Shown here one piece after another: positions 1-11,710 of a DNA stretch of 64,000 bases. Numbering within the stretch: position 1 is the first letter of the stretch; each line of letters begins with the position of its first letter. The position numbers were made by a program, and so were the translations under genes. The notes under the pieces are model-generated. The model worked only from the letters and a program-made list of their open reading frames with translations, was not told where the DNA came from and searched no databases. The DNA is taken from contig NC_134540.1 in NCBI RefSeq assembly GCF_050624435.1, positions 27,032,001-27,096,000 of the forward strand, in the 5' to 3' direction. This DNA comes from Tenrec ecaudatus. Lineage: Eukaryota > Chordata > Mammalia > Afrosoricida > Tenrecidae.

Positions 1-1026
1 TTAATTTTCTTAAGTTTTATCTTGATTTGCCATAGGGGTAATTATGATCTATTCCAAAATCATCCCCCAAGGACCTAGTTTTAGCTCCTGATATTGAGCT
101 TCTCCATTGTGTATTCCCACAGATTTAGTTAACTTTATTTCTGTGTATTCCATCTAGAGACCTCCACGTGCAAAGTTGCTGTTTGTGTTGTTGAGCAAAG
201 GTCTTTTCAATGAAAAAGTGCTTGGCCTTGTGAAATTCGGTATTTTGATCTCCAGCTTTGTTTTCTCCCCAACTTTTGCATTCCAACTGCCAATAATCGT
301 TCAAACATCTTGATTGCATGTTGGATCAATTTCAAACTGAATTCGATGGTCAGTGCATACATTTGAATAATGCTTGTACTGATTGGAAATCCTGGGAGTG
401 TGATAGATATAGTGACAATTGAAATGTCCATTTGACAATGAATGGGAAGTCATTCCTGGCATGGTAAATCATATGATTTTCTGATTCAAAATGGCTAATA
501 TCAGTCTATTGCAGATCTCTTATGTCCAGGATGTTGATCTTTCTAAATTCTATTTAATTTTTGACAACTTCCAATTTCCCTAGACTTTTACTTTGTACAG
601 ATAGATTTCTGCAGCTGTTTATTCTTACCTTGAGCTGTCTCCAATCAGCAAGTGAACATCCCTAGGGCCCACTCACATGGGCTTTACCTCATGAATATCA
701 CCGTGGTAAACTTTACTTGGAGAAAGCAGCTCCTCTTCGTCACATTTTAAGCACCTTCTGGTGTGAGAGGTCAATGCTCTTGCACTCTCCGACAGTATTC
801 TGTTTCCATTCTTTAGGCCTTCGAGATCTGACAATGTTTCGATCTATGCATAAGGTTTTCAGAAGATACTTCCTCTCGAGTGGACAGCCTGGATTTTAGT
901 CTGGAAGCTCTAAACTCTTATCAATTTGTGTGACCCTTCTGACATGTGAAATGCCAGTGCTCTGGCTTCCATCATCACAGCAACACAAAAGTCACCCTGG
1001 GACCACAAAATGACAGGCACGTGGTG
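1..1026 (-). mobile_element. RTE (BovB-type) LINE, 5' part with endonuclease remnant
   Basis: Read on the minus strand, this is the 5' portion of an RTE-clade non-LTR retrotransposon. The stretch about 700-1026 matches the 5' leader seen in afrotherian RTE copies. The stretch about 120-500 encodes a decayed apurinic-type endonuclease: broken frames keep the flavour of the family's metal-binding and 'I-Q-M-Y-A' strand, and of the following aspartate/asparagine motif region. Frameshifts and stops are frequent, so no protein is made. The element runs off the left edge of the window, so its 3' part is not seen. It abuts another minus-strand RTE fragment at about 1030. The family call rests on memory of the elephant/tenrec consensus. 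Confidence 0.75.
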
Positions 1027-1029
1027 GAG

Positions 1030-2385
1030 ATGCACACAAGGTGACTACAAATACTATGCTCTGAGTTAGGAGCACCTTAGTCTCCAGAGGGACATCATGG
1101 GTCTTTAACACTTTAAAGAGACCGATTGTAGCAGACTTACCCAATTCAGTGTCTTGTTTGGAAATCTCTTGGCTGCTACTTTCATGAGCATTGATTTTAA
1201 ATGTATACAAGATGAAATATTTGACAAGTACAATCTTTTCTTCATTTATAGTGATGTTATCTCAGTCTCCTTATGAGGATTTTTCTTTTCTCTTCATTGA
1301 TCTGCAATCCATACTGAAAGCTGAAATGCTTCATCTTCATCAGCAAACACTTCAACTCCTCTTTGCTTTCAGCAAACCAAGTTGTGTCCTTCCTCCCCTT
1401 CTATTGTCCTGCTACTGTTAAGGTAGTCAAGCTTCTTGGATTATTTGCTCAGCATAAAGATTGAATAAGTAAAATAAAATAGTATAACCCCAAAGCACAC
1501 CTTTCTAGATCTTAAAGCAAGCAGGGTTCAATATTTTGCCCATAGAATATTTCAATATAACAACTTGAGGTTTGAATTATTTCTTTAGTTTGTTCAGCTT
1601 GAGATGTATGAGTATGTTTTTCCCCTTTGGATCTTTACTTCCAGATCTTATCATATTTCACTATAATTTTTTTCTTCCCCCTAGAGTTACTCTCTGAAAT
1701 TTTATATTCAGCTCTTTGACTTCAATTCTTCAATTTGCTTTAGCTAATCTACTTTAAAGAATTAAATAGCAAGTTTTAGATTTTATTCTGGCATTGACTT
1801 TGGTCTTTTTTATCTTTGTCTTTTTAATGATCTTATGCATTCTTCCGGCATTGTCATTGATGTCATTCCACAATTCACTTAGTCTTCAGTCATCTGCCTT
1901 CAATGCATCAAATCTACCCTTGAGATAATATCTATATTTGCATAGGATATATTTAAGTTTATACATTGTATCTCATAGACTTGTTTTAATTTTTTTGAAC
2001 TTTAACTTGTACATCTGGGAAATTGGTGATATGTTGTAAAATCAAAGTCTCATTTGTGCTGCTGGTATTGAACATCTCCATCATGTCATCCCACAGAGAT
2101 AGCCAATGTGGTATGGGCATATCTCATTAGGTAAAGTCCATGTGTAGTGGGCCATTATGTTATTGAACAAAAATATATTTTCACAATGAAGAAGTAATTT
2201 TCTTGCAAAATTCTGTCCTGTGATATCCAGTTTGGTTTCTATCACTAGGACCAAATTGACAACTACTGCTCCTTTTTCTTGTTTTCAGCTGTTGCATTCC
2301 AATTGCCAGTAATTATCCAAGCACCTTAATTTGTGTATTTGATCAGTTTCAGATTGAAAAATTTGTTAGAGTTTTTTAATTTGCA
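1030..2385 (-). mobile_element. RTE LINE fragment, endonuclease end plus C-terminal RT region
   Basis: This is a second minus-strand RTE piece. About 2200-2385 matches the end of the endonuclease region, and 1800-2200 the linker after it. About 1030-1480 matches the C-terminal part of the reverse-transcriptase ORF and includes the 'ESSSQE' strand that also appears at 4280. The central RT domain between these blocks is missing or unrecognisable, so this copy carries an internal deletion. The ORF is broken throughout. It directly follows the 5' leader of the neighbouring RTE copy. Confidence 0.65.
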
Positions 2386-2645
2386 CATTCCAAAGATGAG
2401 GCTTTCTACTCCCTTAAACTATTATGATATTAGAAATGCATGGGGCAGTTATACTTTGTCCCATAGGGACTATAACTGGGAAATAACTGAGTGGCAGTGA
2501 GTAAGTAAGTAAATTCTCATTAAATATGAATGCCCGGTATTTCCCCGTTTCATAATATTCCTAAGGATTCTTACTTAGGATACCTGCGTGATTTTGGATA
2601 TTGTTTTCAACAGCCATATTTCTAGCAAGAAAACAAATATACCAC
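2386..2645. other. Short unassigned AT-rich stretch
   Basis: I see no gene or clear repeat here. A 'gcagtgagtaagtaag' run near 2495 may be the decayed tail of a plus-strand AfroSINE. Confidence 0.3.
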
Positions 2646-2649
2646 ATGC

Positions 2650-2812
2650 TAGCAGACTCTGACTCTTACAGACATTATAATGTTTGGGAAACTTCAGCTC
2701 TCTAGGAGGGCACATGGTCTCACTTTTGACTATAGAGCGGTTAGTGGTTTTAAACTGCTGACAACGTGGTTAGCAGCCTGATGCTTAAATCACAGCATCA
2801 CCAGGGCTCTTT
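2650..2812 (-). mobile_element. AfroSINE
   Basis: This is a minus-strand copy of the tRNA-derived afrotherian SINE. The reversed head, ending '...caccagggctc', lies at the right, and the reversed body 'tttaaactgctgacaacgtggttagcag' pattern at 2745-2780. It is the first of three head-to-tail copies in the same orientation. Confidence 0.75.
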
Positions 2813-2845
2813 CAGTGCCAATATCCAAGAAAAAAAAAACAAATC

Positions 2846-3005
2846 CACTGCCATCAATAGGATTGGACTTCTAGCAACCATCAGCAGGGGTTACAGGCAT
2901 TGTAGGCTTTTTGAGAGCAGGTGGCCCCATCTTTCTCCTGAAGAGGGGCTGGTGGACTTGAATAGCCTATCTGGCAGTCCACCAGGGCTGGTCACCAGGG
3001 CTCCT
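2846..3005 (-). mobile_element. AfroSINE
   Basis: This is the second minus-strand SINE of the cluster. The tail starts with 'actgccatcaataggattgg' and the head ends at 'accagggctcctg'. A purine run with A's at 2829-2839 lies just before it. Confidence 0.75.
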
Positions 3006-3029
3006 GTGCAGAGCCACTGTTCAACAACA

Positions 3030-3240
3030 AAAACACATCCTCACTCTCATCGAGTGGATTTTGTTTCATAGTGACCCTGTAGGACAGAGTAAAAGTGGGT
3101 TTCTGAGACTTGGTTTTCTGAGACTTTACCAGGACAGAAAGCCTCAGCTTTTTCACACAGAGCTGCTAGTGGTTTCAAACTGCTGACCTTATGGTTAGCA
3201 TCCAAATGCATAATCATTAAGTTACTAGGGCTCCTTAGTG
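3030..3240 (-). mobile_element. AfroSINE
   Basis: This is the third minus-strand SINE of the cluster and the most complete. It reads tail ('catcgagtgga'), body with 'gtgaccctgtaggacagagt', 'tttcaaactgctgacc', then head ending 'agggctcctt'. It carries a small internal duplication around 'tttctgagactt'. Confidence 0.85.
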
Positions 3241-3394
3241 CCAGCACAGTGCCTTAAAGTTTAAAGTAAACACCTCTTAACACCATATTTCTCACAACAT
3301 GAAAAAGCAAACAAATAAATAGTTGTTGTCTATTATTAGCTTCTACCTAGCCAACCTTTGTTTCATGGGTACACACATAATAAGAGTCTGTGCC

Positions 3395-3600
3395 TTCTCC
3401 AAGACTGAGTGTTAGTAGGACAGTTGTCTTTCTTCCTACACAATTTTATTCTGGAAGCCCTACTGAAACCTCTCTGGTAAAACACACACTTCCACTGAGA
3501 AATAGGTGATGGGTGTGCATGAGAACTATCGGCTAAGACTGGAACCACATTTTTACTTGTAGCAGGTGAGAATTCTACCATTAAACCACCAGAATTTGTA
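3395..3600 (-). mobile_element. Possible RTE 5'-leader fragment
   Basis: Around 3430-3480, 'tctttcttcctac...tctggaagccctactgaaacct' resembles the 5' leader of the RTE family that is better preserved at 830-910. The rest is diverged and the boundaries are uncertain. Confidence 0.4.
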
Positions 3601-3784
3601 TAATTTTATAATATATAAAACATTGCCATACCACCAATTGCATTCTTCCAAAATGAGATCAAACACTAATGCCCATAATAACATAAGACAACGTAATAAT
3701 AAAGTATTATGTTAAAAGTCATGATAACGTATTCAAGAGAGGAGAATTAAATCTAGGCTTTATGCGGATTTCAGTGTGCTGCAA

Positions 3785-4860
3785 AGCATGGAACACCATA
3801 ATAAACTATGAGTAACCTTGAGAAGAATGGGAATTCCAAAACACTTCATTGTCTTCAAGAGGAACTTGTACATGGATCAAGAGGCAGTTTTGCAAACCAA
3901 ACAAGGGTATACTGTATGGTTAGACATCAGGAAAGGCGTATGTCAATGTTATATCCTCTCATCCTACTTGTTCAATCTGTGTGCTCAGGAAATAATTAGA
4001 GAGGCTGGTTTTCATGAAGTAGAATGTGACTCCAGAATTGGAGAAAGGTTTATTAACAAACTGCAATATCCAAATGCTATAACCTTGCTTGCTTAAAGTG
4101 AGGAGAACAAGAAGCACTTGCTGATGAAGATCAAAGATTGAGCCTTCAGTATAGATTACAGTTCAATGAAAAGAAGACCAAAATCTTCACAGCTGCACCA
4201 CTAAGTAGCACCATGATAAATGGAAAAATATATTGAAGTTATGAAGGATTTTGTCTTGCTTGGATCCACAATCAGTGCTCATGAAAGCAGCAGCCAAGAG
4301 ATCAAAGGACATATTGCATTAGGTAAATCTGCTACACAAGACCTCTTTAGAGAATTGAAGCTCAAGGAGATTATTTTGAGGACTAAGGTAAACCTGACCC
4401 AAGTCATGGTATTTTCCATTGCATCATATTCATGGAAAAGTTGTACATTGAATAAGGATGACCAAAGAAGACTGGATGCATTTGAATTGTGGTGCTGGGG
4501 AAGCATATTGAGAATGCTGTGGACTATTATAATGACAAACAGACCCGTCTTGTAAGAAGTACTCCCAGAGTGCTTCTTGGAGGCAAAGATGGCAAGATTT
4601 TATCTTGCATACTTTGGATATATTGTCAGGAGAGACTAGTTTCTGGAGAAGGACATCATTCTTGGTAAGAGAGCAGGGGGAGCAAAACAGAGGAAGCCCC
4701 TCAAGGAGATGGATTGAACAGAGATCGCATGAGATCGCTCATGTATAGGAACAATGTAAAGGACAGCACAGGACACAGGTCAGTGTAGTGTTTTGTTCTG
4801 CTGTGCAAAGGATCTCTATGAATTGGAACCAACTCAATGACACCTAACAGCATACAACTC
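3785..4860 (+). mobile_element. RTE LINE, 3' kilobase (RT C-terminus and 3' end)
   Basis: This plus-strand copy carries the end of the reverse-transcriptase ORF and the true 3' end. The first part keeps the catalytic-domain neighbourhood ('GVCQCYILSSYLFNL', in the place of the family's G-V-R-Q-G-C-I-L-S strand). About 4220-4555 is a 111-codon open remnant covering the C-terminal part. The 3' end, '...ttggaaccaactcaatgacacctaacagc' at about 4815-4855, is the stretch the AfroSINE tail resembles. Stops and frameshifts inactivate it. It is the best-preserved RTE 3' half in the window. Confidence 0.85.
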
Positions 4861-5175
4861 ATAACTGTCAGGGGTACCTCGTCAATACCTTACAACCCAT
4901 CTATGGGGGAAGTCACCCCTTACAATTTTAGTCATCTTATATTGCTGAGGAGACCATGTATCTGTGGCCTCCTTTCATTTGCAACATGCAAACATCTCCC
5001 ATGTGTTTGTAGATGTAGACTTTTTTCAAGGGTGGCTTTTCTTTTCTACTGTGTTTCTCTAAGATTCCTTGGTCTTCTTGGGTTTAACTCATATTTCTAT
5101 AGAGTTGGACTACAGAACACTGCTTTCTATGGTGTGTTGAAGGCAGCACACAGCTGGAACGGTGATGAGTTTCTG

Positions 5176-5372
5176 TAAGGAGCCTGGCGGTTCAGTAGTC
5201 AAGTACTGGGATGCAACCAAAAGTTTGATGCTTTGAATTAGCAGCTTCTCCTTTGCAGGAGGAGCTGCAATAGGCTTTGATCAATTTATAGAGCCTTGAA
5301 AACCCCTCACGCGGTTCTCCTTGGTCCTAAAGTGTCACTGTGCTAGAACTGCTTGGATAGCAATAAAACTCA
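5176..5372 (+). mobile_element. AfroSINE
   Basis: This is a plus-strand copy starting 'ggagcctggcggttcagtag' with a diverged body. Its tail runs into an oppositely oriented copy at about 5368, giving an inverted pair. Confidence 0.65.
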
Positions 5373-5566
5373 CTGCCGTGGCGTCAACTCTGGCTCACGG
5401 TGACCAGACAGAACATCCTAGGACTTTTCCTCTGGCAGCTGAGACTGTAGCTCTTTAACAGCGTAGAAAGACTGCTCTTTCATCCATAGATTGGCTGGTG
5501 ACTTCGATCTTCTGACCTCAAGATTAGTGGCCTAACATGTAACAGCCACACTACCAGAATTCCTTT
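5368..5566 (-). mobile_element. AfroSINE
   Basis: This minus-strand copy runs from 'actcactgccgtggcgtcaac' to a head ending 'ctaccagaattcctt'. It sits tail-to-tail with the plus-strand copy on its left. Confidence 0.75.
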
Positions 5567-6095
5567 GGATGGAAATGTATTTAGGAAAAATATTTTTGCT
5601 ATAGTGAATGAATGATTTACTTGTTCTAGTTCCTTCTATTCATTTGTTACAAAATTAAAAGGTAAAATAAAATTTATTTTCAATATTAGTTCCCTTCTTC
5701 CCCAATAACTTTTTTAAAAGGAGGCTATAAAATAAGGTACTATCTACTGCACCCAAAGGATCTAAAGGCATATCTTTTCATTTTTCTAAGGTCCAGGAAT
5801 TTGCTTTTCTAATGCATTCATCCAAATTTTGTCTTATGAGTATTTTTGAATGAGAAATAGAGGTCAAATTTTGAGTGTGAAAAAATACGTTTTTTTTTTT
5901 TTTCCATTTTTATCTCCCGTGGTAACTTACTTCTACTGGGGAGATCATAATTTCTCCCTCAAGTATTCTAAAGAACTGAATTAAATATATTGCTTTAATC
6001 TTTGCTTCCCATTGGGGCTTCATTTTCCCAAATAGTGTTACTTAGCAACCCACGTATAGGAATGCCATAAGGCTGGGTACAGTTCTCTTTGGTTG
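5567..6095. other. Unassigned AT-rich sequence
   Basis: AT-rich sequence with a 16-T run near 5889-5904. I see no gene, RNA or recognised repeat. Confidence 0.4.
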
Positions 6096-6099
6096 TGCA

Positions 6100-6275
6100 T
6101 GTTATAATCTTAAATCTAGTGTGTTGGGCTGCAATCCAAAAGGTTGGTGGCTCACCACCAGCAGCTCCACAGGAGAAAGGCTGGATTTTCTACTCCCATA
6201 AAGTGAGTATTGGAAACCCAGTGGGGCTCACCATGAGTCAGCAGTGACTAGATACAGTGAGTTTGAGGTTTGGGG
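6100..6275 (+). mobile_element. AfroSINE
   Basis: Plus-strand copy: 'gtgttgggctgcaatccaaaaggttggtggc', 'ccaccagcagctcc', 'tctactcccataaag', and a tail with 'catgagtcagcagtgactaga' ending in 'agtgagtttgagg'. The first bases of the head are diverged. Confidence 0.75.
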
Positions 6276-8685
6276 AGAGGACCGATTCATGTGCATTACT
6301 TTGTAAATGATAGCTGGATAGAGATTTATATGTGTCTTTATGCATGCATAACTAATGTTCTCAGACTTTGTGAAATGTGTCCAAATCTTACCCTCTGAGC
6401 TACTGTAATTACATCATAAACAAAGAATACTTTTAGAGGTTATCAGTTCATTCTTTTCTGTCTGCAAGCTTTCCCTCTCGTAGAAATTCAACTCTGTGCC
6501 TGTTTTTTTATTTGTTTTTATTAAACCTTGACTCCTCTGACTATAGTAAATGGCTTTTGGACACTTATTGAGAAGGGAATAGCTTCGTATTTGTTAATTT
6601 TGACTTTAAAAGCAGTTAAGTAGCAGCACATCTTCTCTCCTTTTTCTATATCCCTTTCCTTATTCTATGGATTGCTGTTTAAGACCTTCACCTTCCTTCT
6701 AAGCAATTCTCCTTTCTTTCTCAGCTCAATAACTATGTTTTTGCTTTCATTTTTAGCACAGCTCTAATTCTGACATAAAACAATAAACTTTTAAAACTGA
6801 TTTTTTCATTGGATATCTGTGCAATTTTAAAACCAAGAGAGATAGGGTCCTGTAAGATATTATCTTCAAGGTCTTCAAAATGTTACCTTTCCTAGGCTTT
6901 AAATTATTATTTTTGGTATATTTTCCCTCTATCAATTTTATGATACAACTTCTCCTGATATAAAATTTATGTTATCTGTTCATTAAAAAATTCTGGTGAT
7001 ATTAATTTGCATTACAGACAGTATGGGTTTTTCAAATCCACAGTTGTAATCCGGATGAGTGTCAGAGACAGTTTGTGAACATGGGGTAACAGATTGATTC
7101 CTTGAACTTCTGCAATGTCATAAACGGTGATGATGCCAATGTTTCTTGCTTGGATGTGATATCTTTTCAAACAAGACACCGAGGGATGCAGTATTGAGTC
7201 AGCCACATCCCAGGTGGCCACAGATCAGTGACTCTAAGCTTTACATCACCCAAAGTTGCACCCCAGTCTTCTTTCACTGAGAGTGGACACTGTGATTTTT
7301 TTTGCTGTTTATTATTTGTTTATTTTCTTTCATTTTTAAAGTTCAAGTTTTCACACCTGTGGGGGGAAATTAAAAAAAAAACAATAAGCTTGGAGGGCAA
7401 AGTGGTTCTATTAGCCAATATCACACAACAAATATGGCTTTATCTCTTTTGAAGTGACCTTTCTTGCAATTAGTAATTCCTCTGATAATGAAGTACAACC
7501 CTTCAGGATCCTGAGGCTCTTTTCAGGAGCATGTGCTGTCTTGTTCCTCACAACCTCCCTCAGTTTACATCAAGAGGATATTGAATTATTATTGCGAGAG
7601 CTTTTCCAGCCTTTCGGCTCCTTTGCCACTGCACTGACCTCCCCCATTTCAGAATTTTTCTTTAACTGTGTTGACTGTTAACCCATCTGTCAATTCTTAT
7701 TTAACACCGGCAATCTCTCTTCAAATTGAAGACAAATTCACATCAATTCAGTAAGTGAAAGGCAATTTTCTTCCCTTGTAATAAACACACATAGCAAAAA
7801 CCAACAACAATAAAAGACAACAACAACAACACCAAACAGACAATAAAAGGCTAACATAATTGTCCTGTCTTCTGGAACTAAGTGATCTTAGCTTAGTACC
7901 TTCAGGGTCCCTGAATGTGATGTGTTTTCCTCAGAGCCTTGTAGCAGCTCCTGTTAGTAATCCATGTGGGTCACCTGAGATCAGGGAGGAATGGCTACAG
8001 CAGAAAGAAAGAAAAGACAAAATAACAGAAAATGTATCAAGCTTACTTTTTTTTGTTCAACAGGTGTTGGCCAAGGAATTTGAAGACAGAAATGTTAGCA
8101 CATCTTTTTAAAGTATCATGTTTCTGCCTGCTGGAAGGCATGCACCAATCAGTGTCTTGGTTTTGGAACATAGATTACAATTCTCTGGAGAATGAAACAA
8201 AAAGTAAGCAACCCAAAGCATGTTCAGCAGAATTTGCTTTTCCTTGTGAGGAAAGATGATAAAACCTTCTGCTCTCATTAAAAAAAAAATCTATTTTTGT
8301 AGTCCAAATAATATTACACACTCACTGCTATGACTGAATACATGCCACCAGTGAATTAGTCAATCAGAAAACAAGTGATAAAGACTGTGAAATTTGGAAT
8401 CACACTAGCATTTTTTATGCATGCACTCCTGGCTTCTGTAGCATTGCAAAATATTAGCTGATATTTTCAGTCTGAAAAATCTGTAGATATATTAAATGAA
8501 ATGATTTAATAAGTATGTTACTTGTGCTAATTACCAAAATTTTCTGATTCTTAGTTTTTCATAAGTAAAATGAAAATAGTAAGTCTCTTGTCACATGGAA
8601 CTCAATAGTATGTAAAATACATTTATCAGGGTACTTCCTAAGACAAGGAGAGATGTGAGATGTCATCCAAATGATCATATGTGCA
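6276..8685. other. Unique AT-rich intergenic sequence
   Basis: No convincing gene or recognised repeat over about 2.4 kb. There is a (CAA)-rich run at about 7800-7840. Two open frames drew attention: 69 codons on the minus strand at 7012-7221, and 83 codons on the plus strand at 7860-8111. Neither shows a domain I recognise, and lengths of this order occur by chance in AT-rich DNA. Confidence 0.4.
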
Positions 8686-8689
8686 GAAT

Positions 8690-10710
8690 TAAAACAAAAA
8701 TGAGGAAATGAACTTTCAATCTCCAACAGAAAAGTCATAATACATATTACAGCAGAAATAATTAATTGAAAAACCTAAAGTAGAAAAATGGATTTGGTGA
8801 GAAGTTTGTACTCTGAAAGGATTAAGAAAATTCTCTATGATATAGAGAAGAATGGAACACCTCTACAAACTTAAGGAAACAAAAAAAGAGAAGCATTCAC
8901 CAAAGATGCATGTGTCAAGAATGAAAGGTGAAAGGAATTTGAATAAAATAATAATATAAAACATAAATTTCTACAAAAGACTGTACTCTAACAAATATGA
9001 AAACCTAAATGAAATGCAAAAATTTCTAGAAATGCACTATCTACCCAATTTACATACACAAACTGGTGTAAAACACTTCACAGTAGTAAGAACACAACAA
9101 AAGAAGTAGATCTGATCATTAAACTTCCAATAACAACAACAACAAGTCCAGGGCCAGATAGGTTCACAGATGAATTCTTCCAAATATTTTGAGAAGAATT
9201 GACACTAGTTCTACCAAATTTATTACAGAATATTAAAAATAACAGCACATTCAGAAATTCATATTACGGAGTGTAAACTAAATACCCAAACCAGCCAAAG
9301 AAACTAACAAAACAGAAAAGTATGACCAATATCCCCTGTGAACATCATGAAAAAATTCCCAACAAATTCCATAGAAAATAGCCACTAGAATTCAACAAAA
9401 ATATATTTATATAATATACCATAATCAGTGGAATTCACACGAGGTTCACAAAAATGATTCAATGTTAGGAAAACATTTAATATAATCTACCACATAAAAC
9501 AAAATAAAAGAACCATATGATCATATCAATGGACACAGAAAAGGCATTTGCTAATATCCAAGGCCTAATTCTGATAAAAAAACAGTGAGAAAATTTGAAT
9601 AGAAGAGATATTTCTGAATACAATAAAGGTTGTTTATGTAAAACCAAAGGCCAATATTTCACTCAGTAGGGAAATAAAATGAACCAGACAATGATGCCGC
9701 TTATTACCACACTTATTCAGCATTGTGCTCGAGGCTTTGGCTAGAACTATTAGACAACAAAAAGAAAAGGAATATGAATTTATAAAAAATAAGTGAGCCT
9801 CTCTTTATTTACACATGATATGATTTTATGCAGAGGAAATTCCAAAGACTACACACGCATATAAGAATTTTTGGAAACAGTTTCAGAGATTCAGCAAGAT
9901 GGAAACCTGTGAGACTAATATATAAAAATGAATCATTCCTATATGCTAACAAAAAAGAATTATGATAAATAAATCAAGAAACCAATATAAGTAACCCTAG
10001 CTACACACACACACACACACACACATAATAATTAGAAACAAACCTACTAGAAAAACAAAGACGTACTAAAAGAACTATAAAACATCACTACAAGAAACCA
10101 AAAGCGATGTACATAAACGGGTGAATATTCTGTGTTCATGGATTAGAAGATTTGATGTGAAAATGTCAGTTCTACTTTAAGCAATATATAGATACAAAGT
10201 AGTTATTATCCAGATCCCAAATTCATTTTTAAATAAATGAAAAAAACCCGAATTATTAAATTTACATGGAGAGGGAAAGGGCCCAAGACAAATAAAGAAC
10301 TTCTTCAGAAGGAAACCAAAGTAGGGTCTCTCATTTACAGATCTCAAAGCCTATTACTTAACCACAGCAGTTAAAACAGAGTGGAATGGATAAAATGACA
10401 TAGATCTAGAACAATGGAACAGAATAGAAATCCCAGAAGTAAATTCATCCACTTACAGACAACTGCTCTTCAAAAGGGACAAAAAGCATTAAGTAGGAAA
10501 GAGAAAATCTTTTCAACAAATAGTGCAAGCAAATTTGGAAATGAATCTACAAAAGAATGAAACAAAGTTCTTACTTCAGGACATGTACATGTATGAGTAA
10601 TCCTAGCCCCCAAAATCAGAGACCAAATTGCAAAAGAATACCGAATAGTATAAAATCACAAAACATGTGTGTAAGGTTTGTATCCTCTCATACTTTTTAT
10701 TGTATTTGTA
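8690..10710 (+). mobile_element. L1 LINE, ORF2 remnant (endonuclease-RT linker and RT domain)
   Basis: This is a plus-strand L1 ORF2 with many stops. Recognisable landmarks in order are 'ctctaacaaatatgaaaacct' near 8986, then the 'tccagggccagatagg' block (S-P-G-P-D) near 9147. Next come 'tcaatggacacagaaaaggcatt' (the D-A-E-K-A-F-like segment) near 9525, 'ggctttggctagaactattagacaa' near 9735, and the 'accacagcagttaaaacagagtgg' region near 10360. The piece begins after the endonuclease and ends before the C-terminus and 3' UTR. A (CA)n run interrupts it at about 10,000. It is not functional. Confidence 0.85.
10002..10024. repeat. (CA)n microsatellite inside L1
   Basis: About eleven CA units, interrupting the L1 ORF2 remnant. 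Confidence 0.95.
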
Positions 10711-10774
10711 TGAGCATATAATCTGAGAAACTAGACCATGATACAGAATTTGACATCAAAGTCGCCATAAGCCC

Positions 10775-11095
10775 CGGTCGAGAATTCAGTTTTATACATC
10801 ACAGTTAACATGCCAACCAGCCCCTTGGCTCTCTCGCCCTCCCCATCCCTGGTTCCACATTGCCGTGTTGCTAGGTGCAGCTGGTCACTGCCGTGCCCGT
10901 CCTGTGACCCATATTTTGCCGTGCTTGGGACTCCGTGTCTTCAATGGTTTGTTAGTTACCATCACACCTGTGTCCGAGTAGCGTGTTGTGTTCTCGCAGT
11001 TCGGTATCCCGCTGCCTGTTGACAACTGGTGTTCGCGTTCACGCGCGTGTCTGGGAACGGGCGCTGGCGGGACCCCACATCTGTTAATGCTTTTG
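10775..11095. other. CpG-dense patch of unknown nature
   Basis: By eye this ~320 b patch carries about twenty CpGs, including a tight run at 11033-11048 ('gttcgcgttcacgcgcg'), in a window that is otherwise strongly CpG-poor. I do not recognise it as AfroSINE, RTE or L1. It lies directly downstream of the L1 remnant. A 70-codon frame on the plus strand (10810-11022) has no family resemblance. It could be the GC-rich 5' end of a young transposon, a processed copy of a GC-rich transcript, or a genuine small CpG island. Confidence 0.5.
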
Positions 11096-11294
11096 TGAAG
11101 TGAGTTACACGAGCTTTCTGTATTTTAATGCTTTAGTGTTTCCGTTTTATAAGTGAATATTTCATTTTCAACACCAGTGGGAGAGAGTGGGTTGTTTTTC
11201 TTTCTGTATGTCTGGGTCAGGCAGTGCATCTCATTTCAGCTGAATGTAGATAAATAAATAAATAGAAAACTGCACACACAAAAACGAATCTATC

Positions 11295-11482
11295 AATCTG
11301 CAACAGGCTGATGATACATCTTGTTTGCTGAGAATGAGGATAAGTAGAACTATCTTTACTGATGAGGATGACAGACTGAGGACCAGCAGAGACTGCCTCC
11401 ACATAGAGAAACATTCTCACGACTGGGCCAGTGATCGACAGCATGATAAACAAAGAGCAGTTGAAGTTGTCAAGGTCATTAA
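11295..11482 (+). mobile_element. RTE LINE fragment (RT C-terminal region, part 1)
   Basis: Plus-strand match to the RTE segment preceding the 'tgaagttgtcaagg' strand (here about 11461-11475). It is diverged and broken, and is probably the same element that resumes at 11711 after an unmatched ~230 b. Confidence 0.6.
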
Positions 11483-11710
11483 GATCTGCTTCTGTGTTTC
11501 TTGATGTATAATTATAGTGGTAGTTTTGTGTTTTGTTTTGTTTTTTTAATTTCTGAGTTGTATAATTCTCTCTGGTGTTTAGGCTTATGGCTCATCATGA
11601 GTAATTTCTTTATGAATAGTGTGAGGTTAAGAACCCATTTCCATTCTCGTGTGTGTGCATCTAGTTTATGTCATACTGCTTATATAAAAACACGGCTCGT
11701 TACCATTCTA

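Noticed and set aside
7012-7221. 69-codon minus-strand frame with protein-like composition
   Set aside because: Too short and isolated; I recognise no family and see no retro-copy hallmarks.
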